This document shows positions 25,404 through 34,101 of a DNA stretch of 40,691 nucleotides, one piece after another. The position numbers and the translations under genes were made by a program. Positions within the stretch are counted from its first letter, which is position 1. Each line of letters opens with the position of its first letter. The stretch is taken from the NCBI GenBank assembly GCA_021648125.1, contig JAKITK010000025.1:1-40691 (forward strand). Reading direction: 5' to 3'. A model generated the notes under the pieces. That model was not told the DNA's origin. It saw nothing but the letters and a program-made list of their open reading frames with translations, and searched no databases. The DNA comes from Lysobacterales bacterium. GTDB taxonomy: Bacteria > Pseudomonadota > Gammaproteobacteria > Xanthomonadales > SZUA-36.

Positions 25404-25994
25404 TTAGTAACCCCAAGGGGCATCAGGTGTTTTAATTGGGGTTTTTAGATCGAAATCCACCCGAAATTCACGCCCTTCTCGCACCATACGGTAGGTGAAT
25501 TGTTCCGGATAAACATACAGTTGCCAGGTATTACCGTTCGATTGCGGGATTCCATTTTTGACGAATAATTCTTTTGAATATTGATCGGCTGGAAATGATT
25601 GAACCTGAGCCCAACCGGCATCCACAGTGTGACCGCCATACATTGTTAGTGCATCACTACTACCGTCTGCATGCCGATGATCATGTTTTAGTGACAAACC
25701 TGAACCGGTTTTTGTAATTAGAAAAGTTCTAGAGTGATCATCTCCCACATGGAAAGGTATTTGTAACTGTTTGTCGTTACATTTGCGCACATGCAGAATC
25801 AGTTTTTTTCCGGCAAAGCTGCTGTCAGCGACATTATCAATGCTTACTTTTCCGACAAATGCCTTTCCGCATAACATTTTAATGCTGTTGAAGAAGGCAT
25901 CCTGACTGCTAATGGAGACCACCGATTGTGCTGCAAAGCCTGCAGTGCTAAACAAAAGGCAAAAAATTATGCTGTAACGGCAAAGATGTTTCAT
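25404..25994 (-). CDS. Secreted protein of unknown function
   Basis: 196 residues from the ATG at 25994, preceded by AAGGAG at ideal distance and starting a signal peptide (MKHLCRYSIIFCLLFSTAGFA-AQ). The frame continues 21 codons upstream but that start has no SD. The mature protein has a Cys pair (MLCGKAF, VRKCND), a His-rich stretch (LKHDHRHADGSSD) and a terminal beta-rich part (WQLYVYPEQFTYRMVREGRE, DFDLKTPI). I do not recognise a named domain; it looks like a complete, conserved exported protein. Acts in the periplasm or outside. The His cluster could bind metal, but nothing proves it. Confidence 0.75.
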   Translation of the reverse strand: MKHLCRYSIIFCLLFSTAGFAAQSVVSISSQDAFFNSIKMLCGKAFVGKVSIDNVADSSFAGKKLILHVRKCNDKQLQIPFHVGDDHSRTFLITKTGSGLSLKHDHRHADGSSDALTMYGGHTVDAGWAQVQSFPADQYSKELFVKNGIPQSNGNTWQLYVYPEQFTYRMVREGREFRVDFDLKTPIKTPDAPWGY

Positions 25995-26168
25995 TAAATT
26001 CTCCTTGTGGGTGAAGCTATTATAGTGTGAATTTCCAACAGGAAATAGTTCCTCCATGTTAGTTGGCTGGATAAAACACCATCAGGAATGAAAATCGCTT
26101 CAGATGCAGGCAGAAGGGCAGGGGATTTAGTCCTTGAAAGCCGTGCGCTAGTGAGGCACAATGCTTTT

Positions 26169-26205
26169 CCCGAAGTGTTGTGCTATGCACATTTTTCACT
26201 TCGGG
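26169..26205 (+). other. Nested inverted repeat upstream of the SRP RNA gene
   Basis: CCCGAAGTG (26169-26177) and CACTTCGGG (26197-26205) form a 9-bp stem whose loop contains a second stem, TGTGC-TAT-GCACA. It ends 6 nt before the predicted 5' end of 4.5S RNA. It may be a precursor-processing element or an upstream transcription attenuator. A possible promoter, TTGAAA (26134-26139)-17 nt-CACAAT (26157-26162), would start transcription right at this hairpin. Confidence 0.45.
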
Positions 26206-26210
26206 AATAT

Positions 26211-26322
26211 GGTGATCCTCGTCGGTCCCCTCGCAATGATATGTTGTCAACCCCGTCAGACCCGGAAGGGAGCAGCGGCAGCAGCAAACTCATGTGCCGG
26301 GGTGTGGCTGGCGGGGGTTGCC
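26211..26322 (+). ncRNA. ffs: 4.5S signal recognition particle RNA
   Basis: The apical core CCCGGAAGGGAGCAGC (about 26260-26280) is the conserved Ffh-binding loop of bacterial SRP RNA. The 5' end GGTGATCC pairs with 3' GGGTTGCC over eight positions including G-U pairs, closing one long hairpin of about 112 nt, the expected size. GTGCCGGGGTGTGGCTGGC matches the conserved 3' arm. The gene lies upstream of dnaX in the same direction. The transcript should end at the following CTCTTTT. It binds Ffh and targets nascent membrane proteins. Ends are accurate to a few bases only. Confidence 0.93.
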
Positions 26323-26404
26323 ACTCTTTTCAGCTTAGCCTCTATCTTAGGATTAGGGTATAGTTACCCTTCTGAATATTGTTGATGGAATCCAGCACCT
26401 AAAT

Positions 26405-28132
26405 ATGACTTATCAGGTTCTTGCCAGGAAATGGCGACCCAAAAATTTTTCCGAAATGGTAGGCCAAAGCCATGTAGTACAGGCATTGGTCAATGGTCTT
26501 GATCAAGACCGGCTACACCATGCCTTTTTATTGACCGGCACTCGCGGTGTTGGCAAAACAACCTTGGCAAGAATATTTGCCAAGTGTCTTAATTGCGAAG
26601 CGGGCGTTAGCTCAACCCCCTGTGGTGAGTGCGGCGCCTGTGTAGATATTGATGCCGGTTGCTTTGTGGATATGCTGGAAATCGATGCGGCATCCCGAAC
26701 CAAGGTCGATGATACCCGCGAAATGCTCGAAAATGTACAATATGCACCCACCCGTGGTCGTTATAAGGTTTACATTATTGATGAAGTTCACATGCTTTCC
26801 ACGGCTAGCTTTAATGCCTTATTAAAAACCCTGGAAGAACCGCCTCCGCATGTAAAATTTATACTCGCCACCACCGATCCGCAGAAAATTCCGGTTACAG
26901 TCCTGTCGCGGTGTTTGCGCTTTAATCTTACCCGCCTAAGCGCCACCGAAATACAAGAATATTTGCTCAAGTTGTTGCAAACAGAGTCTATCGAGGCAGA
27001 CGAACAAGCCGTTCTAGAAATTGCTCGGGCTGCCGACGGTAGCATGCGCGATAGTCTCTCGTTATTAGATCAGGCAATCGGCTTTGGTGGCGGCAAGGTA
27101 ATTAGCAGCGATGTTAATGATATGTTGGGCTCCTTGGCACACGATACTGTGGTCAATATGCTGGCATTGTTATTTGCCGGTGATGCTGCGGGGTTAATGG
27201 CAGCACTGGATGAACAGGTAGGGTATTCCGTCGATTTTGATCGCTTATTACAGCAACTCAGCGAATCCTTACACCGGATTGCTCTAATCCAGCAACTACC
27301 CGACTATCGCGATGAAAATCGCCCGGGCTGGGATGCCTTGCAGCAATTAAGTGGCCAAGTAGAGCCAGATGCAGTGCAGCTGTATTACCAGATTGCCATT
27401 CACGGGCGCCGTGATTTGAGTTTGGCTCCTGACCCGCAAAGTGGTGCGGAAATGACTTTCTTACGCCTGCTGGCGTTTCGGCCGAGCGCTACTGATGGTA
27501 GCGTGAATCCACCAACTAATAAGCCGTCTAAATCAGCAGAGCCGGCAAAACCTTTAAAGTCCGCTGAAGCCAAACCTTATAAGGGCGCTGAAGCCGCAGT
27601 TAAATCAGCAGTTGCTGAAACTGTTCCGGTGCCTACACAGCCACAAGTCAGCAAACCTACCGCAGAGCCGGTCAATGCACCAGTACTGGCTGCTGTTAGC
27701 ATTACTGGGGTGTTCGATAAGCCCTGGAATGAGCTGATTGATTTGCTCGATCTTCGAGGGGTTAACCTGGAGTTTGCGAGAAATATCCAGAATGTTTCAC
27801 GCGCCGAAGGCATATGGCAATTTATGATTGCCGATGAACTAGAATATATCATCAATAAACAATCGGTGGATGCACTGGCTGCAGCAATAAGCCGCTTGCT
27901 TGATGCTAAGACTTCAGTACAGATTGCGCTAAAAAGTGAAACCCGGAACGGCATCGGGACAGGTGAGCAAAAAATTGAAGGCCTGCAGACCCCGGCCGAA
28001 GTTATTGCCAGGCAGGCAACCGAAGTGTTGTCGCAGGCGGAAAAAGCCATCAAAGATGATCCAACAGTATTGTCGTTGCAAGCTGATATGGGCGCTAGCC
28101 TAATAGAAGGCTCTATAAAGCCACTGCAATAA
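26405..28132 (+). CDS. dnaX: DNA polymerase III subunit gamma/tau
   Basis: 575 residues. The clamp-loader ATPase opens with the near-universal [20 protein letters not shown]; Walker A is GTRGVGKTT (45-53). Four zinc-binding cysteines lie in KCLNCEAG ... PCGECGAC, Walker B is [10 protein letters not shown], and the sensor region is [10 protein letters not shown] Lys/Pro/Ala-rich linker (about 360-430) separates it from the C-terminal tau domain (about 435-540). It is somewhat shorter than the 643-residue E. coli tau. I found no A-AAA-AAG slippery heptamer at the domain junction, so a frameshift-made gamma form is not evident. Upstream ffs and downstream ybaB-recR are the usual neighbours. Confidence 0.98.
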   Translation: MTYQVLARKWRPKNFSEMVGQSHVVQALVNGLDQDRLHHAFLLTGTRGVGKTTLARIFAKCLNCEAGVSSTPCGECGACVDIDAGCFVDMLEIDAASRTKVDDTREMLENVQYAPTRGRYKVYIIDEVHMLSTASFNALLKTLEEPPPHVKFILATTDPQKIPVTVLSRCLRFNLTRLSATEIQEYLLKLLQTESIEADEQAVLEIARAADGSMRDSLSLLDQAIGFGGGKVISSDVNDMLGSLAHDTVVNMLALLFAGDAAGLMAALDEQVGYSVDFDRLLQQLSESLHRIALIQQLPDYRDENRPGWDALQQLSGQVEPDAVQLYYQIAIHGRRDLSLAPDPQSGAEMTFLRLLAFRPSATDGSVNPPTNKPSKSAEPAKPLKSAEAKPYKGAEAAVKSAVAETVPVPTQPQVSKPTAEPVNAPVLAAVSITGVFDKPWNELIDLLDLRGVNLEFARNIQNVSRAEGIWQFMIADELEYIINKQSVDALAAAISRLLDAKTSVQIALKSETRNGIGTGEQKIEGLQTPAEVIARQATEVLSQAEKAIKDDPTVLSLQADMGASLIEGSIKPLQ

Positions 28133-28160
28133 GATAAATTTATTATTTAGGAGTAAATCA

Positions 28161-28481
28161 ATGAAACGCGGAATAGGCGGCCTGATGAAACAGGCACAAC
28201 AGATGCAGGAACAAATGGCTAAAGCCCAGGCAGAAATGGGAAATATGCGCGTTCATGGCGAGTCCGGCGGTGGCATGGTAAAAATTGAAATGAATGGCCG
28301 TCATGAAGTCAATAAAGTCAGCTTGGATCCTGCAGTGACTGACGATATAGAAATGCTGGAAGATCTGATTACCGCTGCGTTTAATGATGCGGTTAATAAG
28401 GTGGCGAAGAACTCCGAAGAGAAAATGCAAGGAATGACCGCCGGTTTGAATTTACCACCGGGTATGAAATTACCGTTCTGA
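28161..28481 (+). CDS. ybaB: YbaB/EbfC nucleoid-associated protein
   Basis: 106 residues, normal size. The N-terminal helix is Gln/Met-rich ([20 protein letters not shown]), then [18 protein letters not shown] and the ending [16 protein letters not shown], all typical. Small dimeric DNA-binding protein, here between dnaX and recR as in most gammaproteobacteria. TAGGAG lies 8 nt before the ATG. Confidence 0.97.
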   Translation: MKRGIGGLMKQAQQMQEQMAKAQAEMGNMRVHGESGGGMVKIEMNGRHEVNKVSLDPAVTDDIEMLEDLITAAFNDAVNKVAKNSEEKMQGMTAGLNLPPGMKLPF

Positions 28482-28518
28482 GTCTTACCTGAATCTATTC
28501 ACTAGAGCCTGCAATGCA

Positions 28519-29124
28519 ATGTCTGATAATCGCCCTTTATTACAGCAGCTAATTGATGCCCTGCGCTGCTTGCCTGGTGTTGGCAATAAAAGCGCGCAAC
28601 GGATGGCGTTTTATATTCTCCAGCACAATCGTGACGGGGCCAAATTGCTAGCGGAAAAGTTAATAGAATCAGTCGAGAATATCGGTGAATGCTCGCAATG
28701 TCGAAATTTATCGGAAAGCGACATTTGCAATCTATGCATTAATCCTAAACGCGATAAAAGTTTGATCTGTGTGGTGGAGTCTCCTGCAAATGTGATTGCT
28801 TTGGAGCAGGCTACCGGTTATCAGGGGCTGTATTTTGTTCTCCATGGCCATCTTTCACCGCTTGATGGTATTGGGCCAGATGATTTAGGGCTTGAGAAAT
28901 TGGCAAGAATTATTCAAAACGGCAGCCTAAAAGAACTGATTATCGCCACCAACCCCACAGTTGAAGGTGAAGCAACTTCATACTATATTCAAACGCTGGC
29001 GAAAAAGCAGGGGCTTACCGTCAGTCGCATTGCCCACGGTGTACCCCTTGGAGGTGAGCTCGAATTTATCGACCAGGGCACGCTTGCACATGCATTTGGT
29101 GCGCGCCTTCCTCTTGAAGATTGA
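28519..29124 (+). CDS. recR: Recombination mediator RecR
   Basis: 201 residues, full length. Helix-hairpin-helix LRCLPGVGNKSAQRMAFYIL (about 16-35), a zinc finger with four Cys in CSQCRNLSESDICNLC (about 57-72), and a Toprim domain from LICVVESPANVIALE through IIATNPTVEGEAT. With RecF and RecO it loads RecA at single-strand gaps. The stop overlaps a possible TTG start of the next gene, hinting at coupling. Confidence 0.98.
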   Translation: MSDNRPLLQQLIDALRCLPGVGNKSAQRMAFYILQHNRDGAKLLAEKLIESVENIGECSQCRNLSESDICNLCINPKRDKSLICVVESPANVIALEQATGYQGLYFVLHGHLSPLDGIGPDDLGLEKLARIIQNGSLKELIIATNPTVEGEATSYYIQTLAKKQGLTVSRIAHGVPLGGELEFIDQGTLAHAFGARLPLED

Positions 29125-29150
29125 CTTCTTTGATCTGCAAAAATTTAAAC

Positions 29151-30191
29151 ATGAAAAATTTGAATAAATTACCGACCTTTGCAAACGGCTGCGACTCACT
29201 TTTAAGTAAGCACTTAACCGATACTGTTTTCGCCGAACTGAAAGATAAACACACCAGAAACGGTTTTGATTTGCAGCAGGTAATCAACTCAGGCCTTATA
29301 AATACTGATAGTAGTATCGGTGTGTATGCGGGAGATAAAGCTTCCTACAGCACATTCTCTGCACTGTTTGACCCGATTATTGAAAGCTACCATGGCTTTA
29401 AAAAAACTGAGCAACATCAAAGCAATTTCAATCCAAATGATCTCGACGCTCCGAATCCAGACCCCGAGAATAACTATATAATTTCCACCCGGATTCGTGT
29501 GGCGCGTAATCTATCGGCTTTGCCGCTCGGCTCGGCTATCTCAAAACGCCAGCGTAAGATTGTTGAACGACTGATCGTTGTGGCACTGAATAAACTGCAA
29601 GGAAAATTAGCAGGAACCTATTTTCCACTTCAAGGGATGATCGAAGCCGAAAGGGTGAAGTTAGTCGCGGATCATTTTTTATTCAAAGCGGGAGACCGTT
29701 TCCTCGAGGCCGCCGGTTTAAATCGGGAATGGCCAGAGGGCAGGGGAATCTTTCATAATGATGAAAAAACCTTTCTGGTTTGGGTCAACGAAGAAGATCA
29801 ATTACGGATGATTTCAATGCAAATGGGTGGTGATATTAAAGCCGTGTTTAGCCGATTGTCCACAGCAGTGGCTGAACTTGAGACTGCCCTGAGGTTTTCT
29901 AAATCCGATCACCTAGGTTACATTACCAGTTGTCCCAGTAATTTGGGTACGGCAATGCGCGCTAGTGTGCATATTAAACTGCCTAGGTTGTCGAAAAACA
30001 TGCCTGAATTTGAGAAAATAGCCAAACAGTATCAGCTGCAAATTCGGGGAATTCACGGCGAGCACTCAGAAAGCCAGGGCAGCACTTACGATATTAGCAA
30101 CCGCAGAAGGTTGGGAGTAACAGAAGTTGAATGTGTGCAGGTACTGCACGCCGGTGTATTGGCGTTAATTAACAGGGAAAAGCTTTTCTAA
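29151..30191 (+). CDS. Arginine kinase (phosphagen kinase)
   Basis: 346 residues, the size of single-domain arginine kinases. N-terminal domain: KLPTFANGCDSLLSKHLTDT, IGVYAGDKASYSTFSALFDP. Catalytic domain: ISTRIRVARNLS, GRGIFHNDEKTFLVWVNEED (E214/E215), the reactive Cys261 in TSCPSNLGTAMRAS, flexible-loop GIHGEHSES (E304, E307) and YDISNRRRLG. All signature residues of the ATP:guanidino phosphotransferase family are intact, and the GEHSES loop and overall similarity favour arginine over creatine. It makes phosphoarginine as an energy buffer. The family is common in invertebrates and sporadic in bacteria, so lateral acquisition is likely. Start: ATG 29151 matches the family's N-terminus; a TTG at 29121 overlapping the recR stop by 3 nt is an alternative. 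Neither has a strong SD. Confidence 0.93.
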   Translation: MKNLNKLPTFANGCDSLLSKHLTDTVFAELKDKHTRNGFDLQQVINSGLINTDSSIGVYAGDKASYSTFSALFDPIIESYHGFKKTEQHQSNFNPNDLDAPNPDPENNYIISTRIRVARNLSALPLGSAISKRQRKIVERLIVVALNKLQGKLAGTYFPLQGMIEAERVKLVADHFLFKAGDRFLEAAGLNREWPEGRGIFHNDEKTFLVWVNEEDQLRMISMQMGGDIKAVFSRLSTAVAELETALRFSKSDHLGYITSCPSNLGTAMRASVHIKLPRLSKNMPEFEKIAKQYQLQIRGIHGEHSESQGSTYDISNRRRLGVTEVECVQVLHAGVLALINREKLF

Positions 30192-30255
30192 AAATACGAC
30201 CGACAGTAGTTCTGAATATACTGCCCAATATTTACAGGCCTGTTTAAGGCAGCCT

Positions 30256-30648
30256 TTACCGCCTCAGGAGCGAGGCGGTAACCCATAGCACCAATAGTGC
30301 GGCGGCGATGATTGTCAATCCTGGAGTATGCATTGAGCTGAGACCGGCTAAAACCGGTAAAGCAACACCAGTTGCTGCCAGCGACCAGGCAAGCGTCGGT
30401 TTCTCGGCATCAACAGCAAGTGCCAAGAAAACGAATCCTGAAATTGCCAAAGTAGCGTGCAGTATTGGTGCTATAGATGGATTTGTCAGTGCCATAAACA
30501 CCGCCCCGTTTACGCCAATAGCAACCACTAAAATACTGAAAACTTTCGCAGCATAGCAGGCGCTATTTTTTGCTTTCCTTAGTGCCGGCAGTACGGGTTT
30601 TCGTTCAGTAGTATCGTTATTAATCCAATTAATTACATGTGTAGTCAT
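30256..30648 (-). CDS. Small integral membrane protein under TetR control
   Basis: 130 residues with a short polar N-terminus and four hydrophobic segments (about 33-54, 58-79, 86-106, 109-127; for example VFSILVVAIGVNGAVFMAL and GLTIIAAALLVLWVTASLL). No recognised family. GGAGAAG lies just before the ATG. It lies 54 bp downstream of the tetR gene on the same strand, with a TetR-type operator in the gap, so it is the most probable regulated target. Its last codons overlap a perfect 9-bp inverted repeat (30257-30280). Confidence 0.75.
   Translation of the reverse strand: MTTHVINWINNDTTERKPVLPALRKAKNSACYAAKVFSILVVAIGVNGAVFMALTNPSIAPILHATLAISGFVFLALAVDAEKPTLAWSLAATGVALPVLAGLSSMHTPGLTIIAAALLVLWVTASLLRR
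30257..30280 (-). other. Hairpin overlapping the stop codon of the small membrane protein
   Basis: TACCGCCTC and GAGGCGGTA form a perfect 9-bp stem with a 6-nt loop that includes the stop codon of the minus-strand gene. No T-run follows, so it is not a standard terminator; it may protect the 3' end of the mRNA. Confidence 0.5.
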
Positions 30649-30667
30649 TTTCTTCTCCGTTATAAAA

Positions 30668-30687
30668 TACTTACTAATAAGTAAGCG
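30668..30687. promoter_or_regulatory. Predicted TetR operator, site 1
   Basis: TACTTAC (30668-30674), six bases, then GTAAGCG (30681-30687). It lies between the tetR gene and the small membrane-protein gene. The half-site and the six-base spacing are the same as in the site upstream of tetR, which is why I read both as operators of the encoded regulator. Confidence 0.75.
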
Positions 30688-30702
30688 AATTAGGTAATTT
30701 TT

Positions 30703-31278
30703 TTAACTGCTTATTCCGAGATCAGTGCGAATCTGAGCAAATATACTGGTGAGGATATCCATGCTTTCGACCCGGGCCATTTGGCGTGCACCCTGGATGG
30801 TAGCAAGAATTGCCACGGCTTTACGCTTAGCAGGCCCTTCAAAGTGGAATTCATCTTGTTCGCGGCCTGTTTCCAGAACTTTTGTTAACCAGTTGAGCGA
30901 ATCATGAATGAAACTATCATTGGCTCGTTTGATGTTATCGCTGAGGTCTTTATAGTCCACCGCCAATGCGCCAACCATGCATATGGGTCGCCCGCATCCG
31001 CACTGGTCTAAGGTATAGTCGAACAGGCCTTCAAGCTGGGGGCGGGCAGGGCCTCCATAGGCCATAAATTCTGAGGTTGATTCTCTCAATAGTTGGTGGT
31101 TTTCAGCTATGAGTGCACTGAGTAAATCCATTTTGTTGGGAAAATGATAATGAATGGCAGCATTTTTGATTCCCAGTGGTTCGGAAATATCACGGTAACT
31201 AAAACCATTGAGCCCACGCTGAAGCATCAGCTGAAAGGCCTGGTTGATGATTTGCTCTCTTGTGGTTGCTGCTTGCAT
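30703..31278 (-). CDS. TetR-family transcriptional repressor
   Basis: 191 residues. N-terminal helix-turn-helix (about 5-55): REQIINQAFQLMLQRGLNGF, SYRDISEPLGIKNAAIHYHF, PNKMDLLSAL. The C-terminal ligand domain contains a cysteine group, DQCGCGRPICMVGALAVDY (C93, C95, C101 approximately), unusual density for this family and compatible with thiol or electrophile sensing. Two matching dyads, one in front of tetR and one in front of the downstream membrane-protein gene, imply autorepression and control of that gene. The inducer is unknown. Confidence 0.93.
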   Translation of the reverse strand: MQAATTREQIINQAFQLMLQRGLNGFSYRDISEPLGIKNAAIHYHFPNKMDLLSALIAENHQLLRESTSEFMAYGGPARPQLEGLFDYTLDQCGCGRPICMVGALAVDYKDLSDNIKRANDSFIHDSLNWLTKVLETGREQDEFHFEGPAKRKAVAILATIQGARQMARVESMDILTSIFAQIRTDLGISS

Positions 31279-31289
31279 TGATATTTTCC

Positions 31290-31309
31290 TACTTACTTAT
31301 AGGTAAGTA
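31290..31309. promoter_or_regulatory. Predicted TetR operator, site 2
   Basis: TACTTAC (31290-31296), six bases, then GTAAGTA (31303-31309), a perfect dyad immediately upstream of the tetR start codon. It shares sequence and spacing with the site at 30668-30687. Confidence 0.78.
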
Positions 31310-31421
31310 TACAGCAAATTTTTTAAAAAGCAATTATTTGGCAGTTGTAAGATTGGCAGTGAGGCGTTCCGAACCCAGCTTGATACCAAATGGGTTTAAA
31401 TTCCCCCCAAACAATTACTTC

Positions 31422-33884
31422 CTAGAACTCAATCGTTTGAAAAATTACCGTACTATCCGACCAAGTATAAGGTTTAGGCATGGAATCCAACGGCCGTTGA
31501 GGTGCATCTGCTGGCAGTCCATAATCAATCTCAACAATCTTTGCCTGCAAAGTTTTACCGAGTTTAAGCGTCAGTATAATATCAGCGCCATCATCCGGAA
31601 GGCCATACCAGCGCCAGCGCCACCAGTTATCAGCACGGGTTTTGTCTTTTTCCTTCATCGCGCTAACTTTTTCGGTCTGTTGGGTGTTTTTCGTCTGCTT
31701 GCTTGGTATTACTACTGGAAATCCGTTCACACTGGCAGCTGTAATACCCGCATCACTTGGGAACAGTAAATTAATATAGTCTGCAGAAGTTGGGGAGTGT
31801 AGCCGCAAGCTGACCTGCCGCATACCTCCAACCATTCGCTCGCCAGTAACTACTAGACTTGCAGCTTTAAAGGCAGGCAAGGGTGTAGCTTTAATATTAG
31901 TCTTGCGATCATAGCCGGGCATAATTCGCAAAAAGTTTTCTGCACGCGTATCCGTACCCATAAAATCAGTAAGCCAGGTGTTTGGGGTGGTATCAGAGCT
32001 GACCCAAAAACCTTCCTGCTGGTCAACATCGATAGCATAAAATAGCTCTTCCCCTAGTGGGTGGCGTTGATCAAAATCGCGATCAAACATGATGATGCCG
32101 GTTGTTAGCAAGCCGAGGAAAATAATCAGCAGCGGAGCCCTTGTCTTCAAAGCAGAACCAATAGATACAACTAGTGGCAAAATTAAAAGTAGTGCCAGGG
32201 TGCTAAAAATCATAATTCCCTGGGGCAGGGTAGAGCCCAGTGCGAGATAAGCCAAAATAATGATAGGTGACAATAGCAGCAACGGAATAATGCAGCTGAG
32301 AATAAATGCTGTGTCCTTGAGCCAACCAGCTATCAACTTCCGGCGTAAAACAAGCCCGAGCAGTACGGATGCTAATGGCCAGATAAATAGATAAGAAGCA
32401 TTCGGTGCTACATAAACCAGTGTTGCAGCTAGCAACCACCATAACATCAGCCCGGCTGTCCAAAGGTCTGCGGTGCTTTTACGCCTGCGGATGAACTCTA
32501 ATAGAGGAATCAACAGAAGTAAGCCTGCTGCCACAAGCCACGGCCGTCCCGCTAAAAGGCTCAGCAGTGCTAGGCCTACAACAAAAACTACAATTTCGAG
32601 GCTTCCCATGCCGCGCTTAATACCACCCGCAAACCAGGCAGTTATTCCCAGAGTCAGCACAAAATAAGCCAGCAATGGCCATTCCCCGAGTGATATCAAC
32701 CGACTAATACCGTTTTCTGAAGTGCGTTGGTAGTATATGAGGCCCTCAAAAGCACTATTGATGATCAGCAATAAAACCAGCAAACTGACAATGCCAGCAA
32801 GAAAATCGCCGGAATTAATAATCCCGCATTTTTTAGCCGAGAAGAATACCGCTAAGCCAAATAGTAGAACCAACACGCCGACAACTACGGCGCTAGTCTG
32901 GCTATAGCTAACAACTTCCCCCTGCCAGAGGTTAAAGTAGGTTTTGTCGCCCTCGGCTGACTCCCATTCCCCGAGATTAGAAAAATGGCGGGCGGTACCC
33001 AATACATAGTTAGCTTGTTGGGCGAGGCTGTTTTTATCCAGGTTTTCAGCGCTATCGGTGCGCGCATGATAATCTGCCAGTCCGGCGACAAAAGCAAAAT
33101 TCAGACCCGCAATACCTTCACCCTTGGTGATGCTCATGTCGGTATCATTTGGCATGCGTTTATAGATTTCATAGGATAATGAACTGGCAGCCAGATCCGG
33201 TGCCGACTCAATCAGCTGATCAATCAACCAGGCATTATTGCTGCTGGTTTCAAACATTGAGGAGACCCCATAACTGCCGCGGGCTTCAAAATTCAATATC
33301 AGCCCAGAATTAGCGGCCAGTGGGTGCTGGCGGAAATAGCCCTGCGCCCCTAACAACCCCACTTCCTCACCATCAGTAATCAGGAAAACCACATCGTGTA
33401 CCTGTGTTTGCCCGCTTGCCAAAATCCGCGCAACCTCCATAATCCCTGCGACATTCGCTGCAGCATCACCCGCCCCCGGGCCATCATAACGGGAGTCGTA
33501 GTGACTCATCAACACTAGATCATTGGCATCCCCTTTCAATCCGATTTCGGTTCCTGGTAATCTGGCGATAATATTTTCGACATTGCCGATCATCGTGGTT
33601 TTATTCGATCGGTGCGGCAGTTTATACACCACCGTAGTTTTTTGTACTTCAGTTTCAAGACCCAGTGATTCAAAATAATCGACGATATAATCCCTGACTT
33701 CCCGGTTTGCCGCACTACCCATCGGATGGGGTTTATCAGCGATAATTTCAACATGCCGGTCGAGCGCGGCATAATCAATATCGCTATTGCTGTCAGCTTC
33801 AGGCGCCAGCGTCTGCTGATAGCCAAAGCCCAGCATAAGTACTAAAAACAAAAAGCTAATAAGGGTCTTTTTCCAGTGAATCAT
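31422..33884 (-). CDS. Membrane-bound M28-family metallopeptidase
   Basis: 820 residues from the ATG at 33884; the frame starts 10 codons earlier but MIHWKKTLISFLFLVLML begins the signal anchor and follows CCGGAA. The M28 aminopeptidase-like domain (about 45-310) has zinc ligands in order: His in LMSHYDSRYDG, bridging Asp in GAGDAAANVAG, catalytic/ligand Glu pair in TDGEEVGLLGA, acidic ligand in LNFEARGS and His in DYHARTDSAENLD. About nine hydrophobic segments follow (about 340-620), then a 200-residue soluble C-terminal domain with TrpArg-rich DNWWRWRWYG. This is the layout of ER metallopeptidase-1/Pff1-like proteins. It cleaves peptides on the outer face of the inner membrane; the substrate is unknown. 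The gene stands alone, 144 bp from tetR. Confidence 0.93.
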   Translation of the reverse strand: MIHWKKTLISFLFLVLMLGFGYQQTLAPEADSNSDIDYAALDRHVEIIADKPHPMGSAANREVRDYIVDYFESLGLETEVQKTTVVYKLPHRSNKTTMIGNVENIIARLPGTEIGLKGDANDLVLMSHYDSRYDGPGAGDAAANVAGIMEVARILASGQTQVHDVVFLITDGEEVGLLGAQGYFRQHPLAANSGLILNFEARGSYGVSSMFETSSNNAWLIDQLIESAPDLAASSLSYEIYKRMPNDTDMSITKGEGIAGLNFAFVAGLADYHARTDSAENLDKNSLAQQANYVLGTARHFSNLGEWESAEGDKTYFNLWQGEVVSYSQTSAVVVGVLVLLFGLAVFFSAKKCGIINSGDFLAGIVSLLVLLLIINSAFEGLIYYQRTSENGISRLISLGEWPLLAYFVLTLGITAWFAGGIKRGMGSLEIVVFVVGLALLSLLAGRPWLVAAGLLLLIPLLEFIRRRKSTADLWTAGLMLWWLLAATLVYVAPNASYLFIWPLASVLLGLVLRRKLIAGWLKDTAFILSCIIPLLLLSPIIILAYLALGSTLPQGIMIFSTLALLLILPLVVSIGSALKTRAPLLIIFLGLLTTGIIMFDRDFDQRHPLGEELFYAIDVDQQEGFWVSSDTTPNTWLTDFMGTDTRAENFLRIMPGYDRKTNIKATPLPAFKAASLVVTGERMVGGMRQVSLRLHSPTSADYINLLFPSDAGITAASVNGFPVVIPSKQTKNTQQTEKVSAMKEKDKTRADNWWRWRWYGLPDDGADIILTLKLGKTLQAKIVEIDYGLPADAPQRPLDSMPKPYTWSDSTVIFQTIEF

Positions 33885-34017
33885 AAAAATTCCGGATTTA
33901 TTGATTAAGCACATATCTTACTTGTTTGGGTTCATATTTCAAAAAAAATATTTAACATTCCTATATTATAGCCTTTGAAGTAAATAATACTTTTAAAGCA
34001 TATCTGGGGGAATATTA

Positions 34018-34101
34018 GTGCGTTTCTGGTGGGTACACCAAAACCAAACCTTTCAGCAAGAAACTAAAGGTGGTTACCTGTGGTCGCCGAAACGCAAATC
34101 C
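34018..34101 (+). pseudogene. 5' relic of an HNH-type endonuclease gene
   Basis: From a GTG at 34018, with GGGGG 8 nt upstream, the DNA encodes RFWWVHQNQTFQQETKGGYL then WSPKRKS. This is the highly characteristic opening of a family of HNH restriction-type endonucleases (FWWVNQNQTYxxE-GGYLWSPK). The similarity stops after about 27 residues, where short GAGCTTTC repeats begin. Promoter and start are kept but the enzyme body is missing, so this is a remnant. The longer open frame to 34305 is not credible as a protein. Confidence 0.65.

Noticed and set aside
27500-28100. Programmed frameshift site for a dnaX gamma product
   Set aside because: No A-AAA-AAG heptamer in frame near the domain junction; the A-runs present (for example near 27966 and 28040) are too close to the end or out of context.
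31260-31769. 169-codon plus-strand frame overlapping tetR and the M28 gene ends
   Set aside because: Antisense to two strongly supported genes and spanning the TetR operator; no SD or domain.
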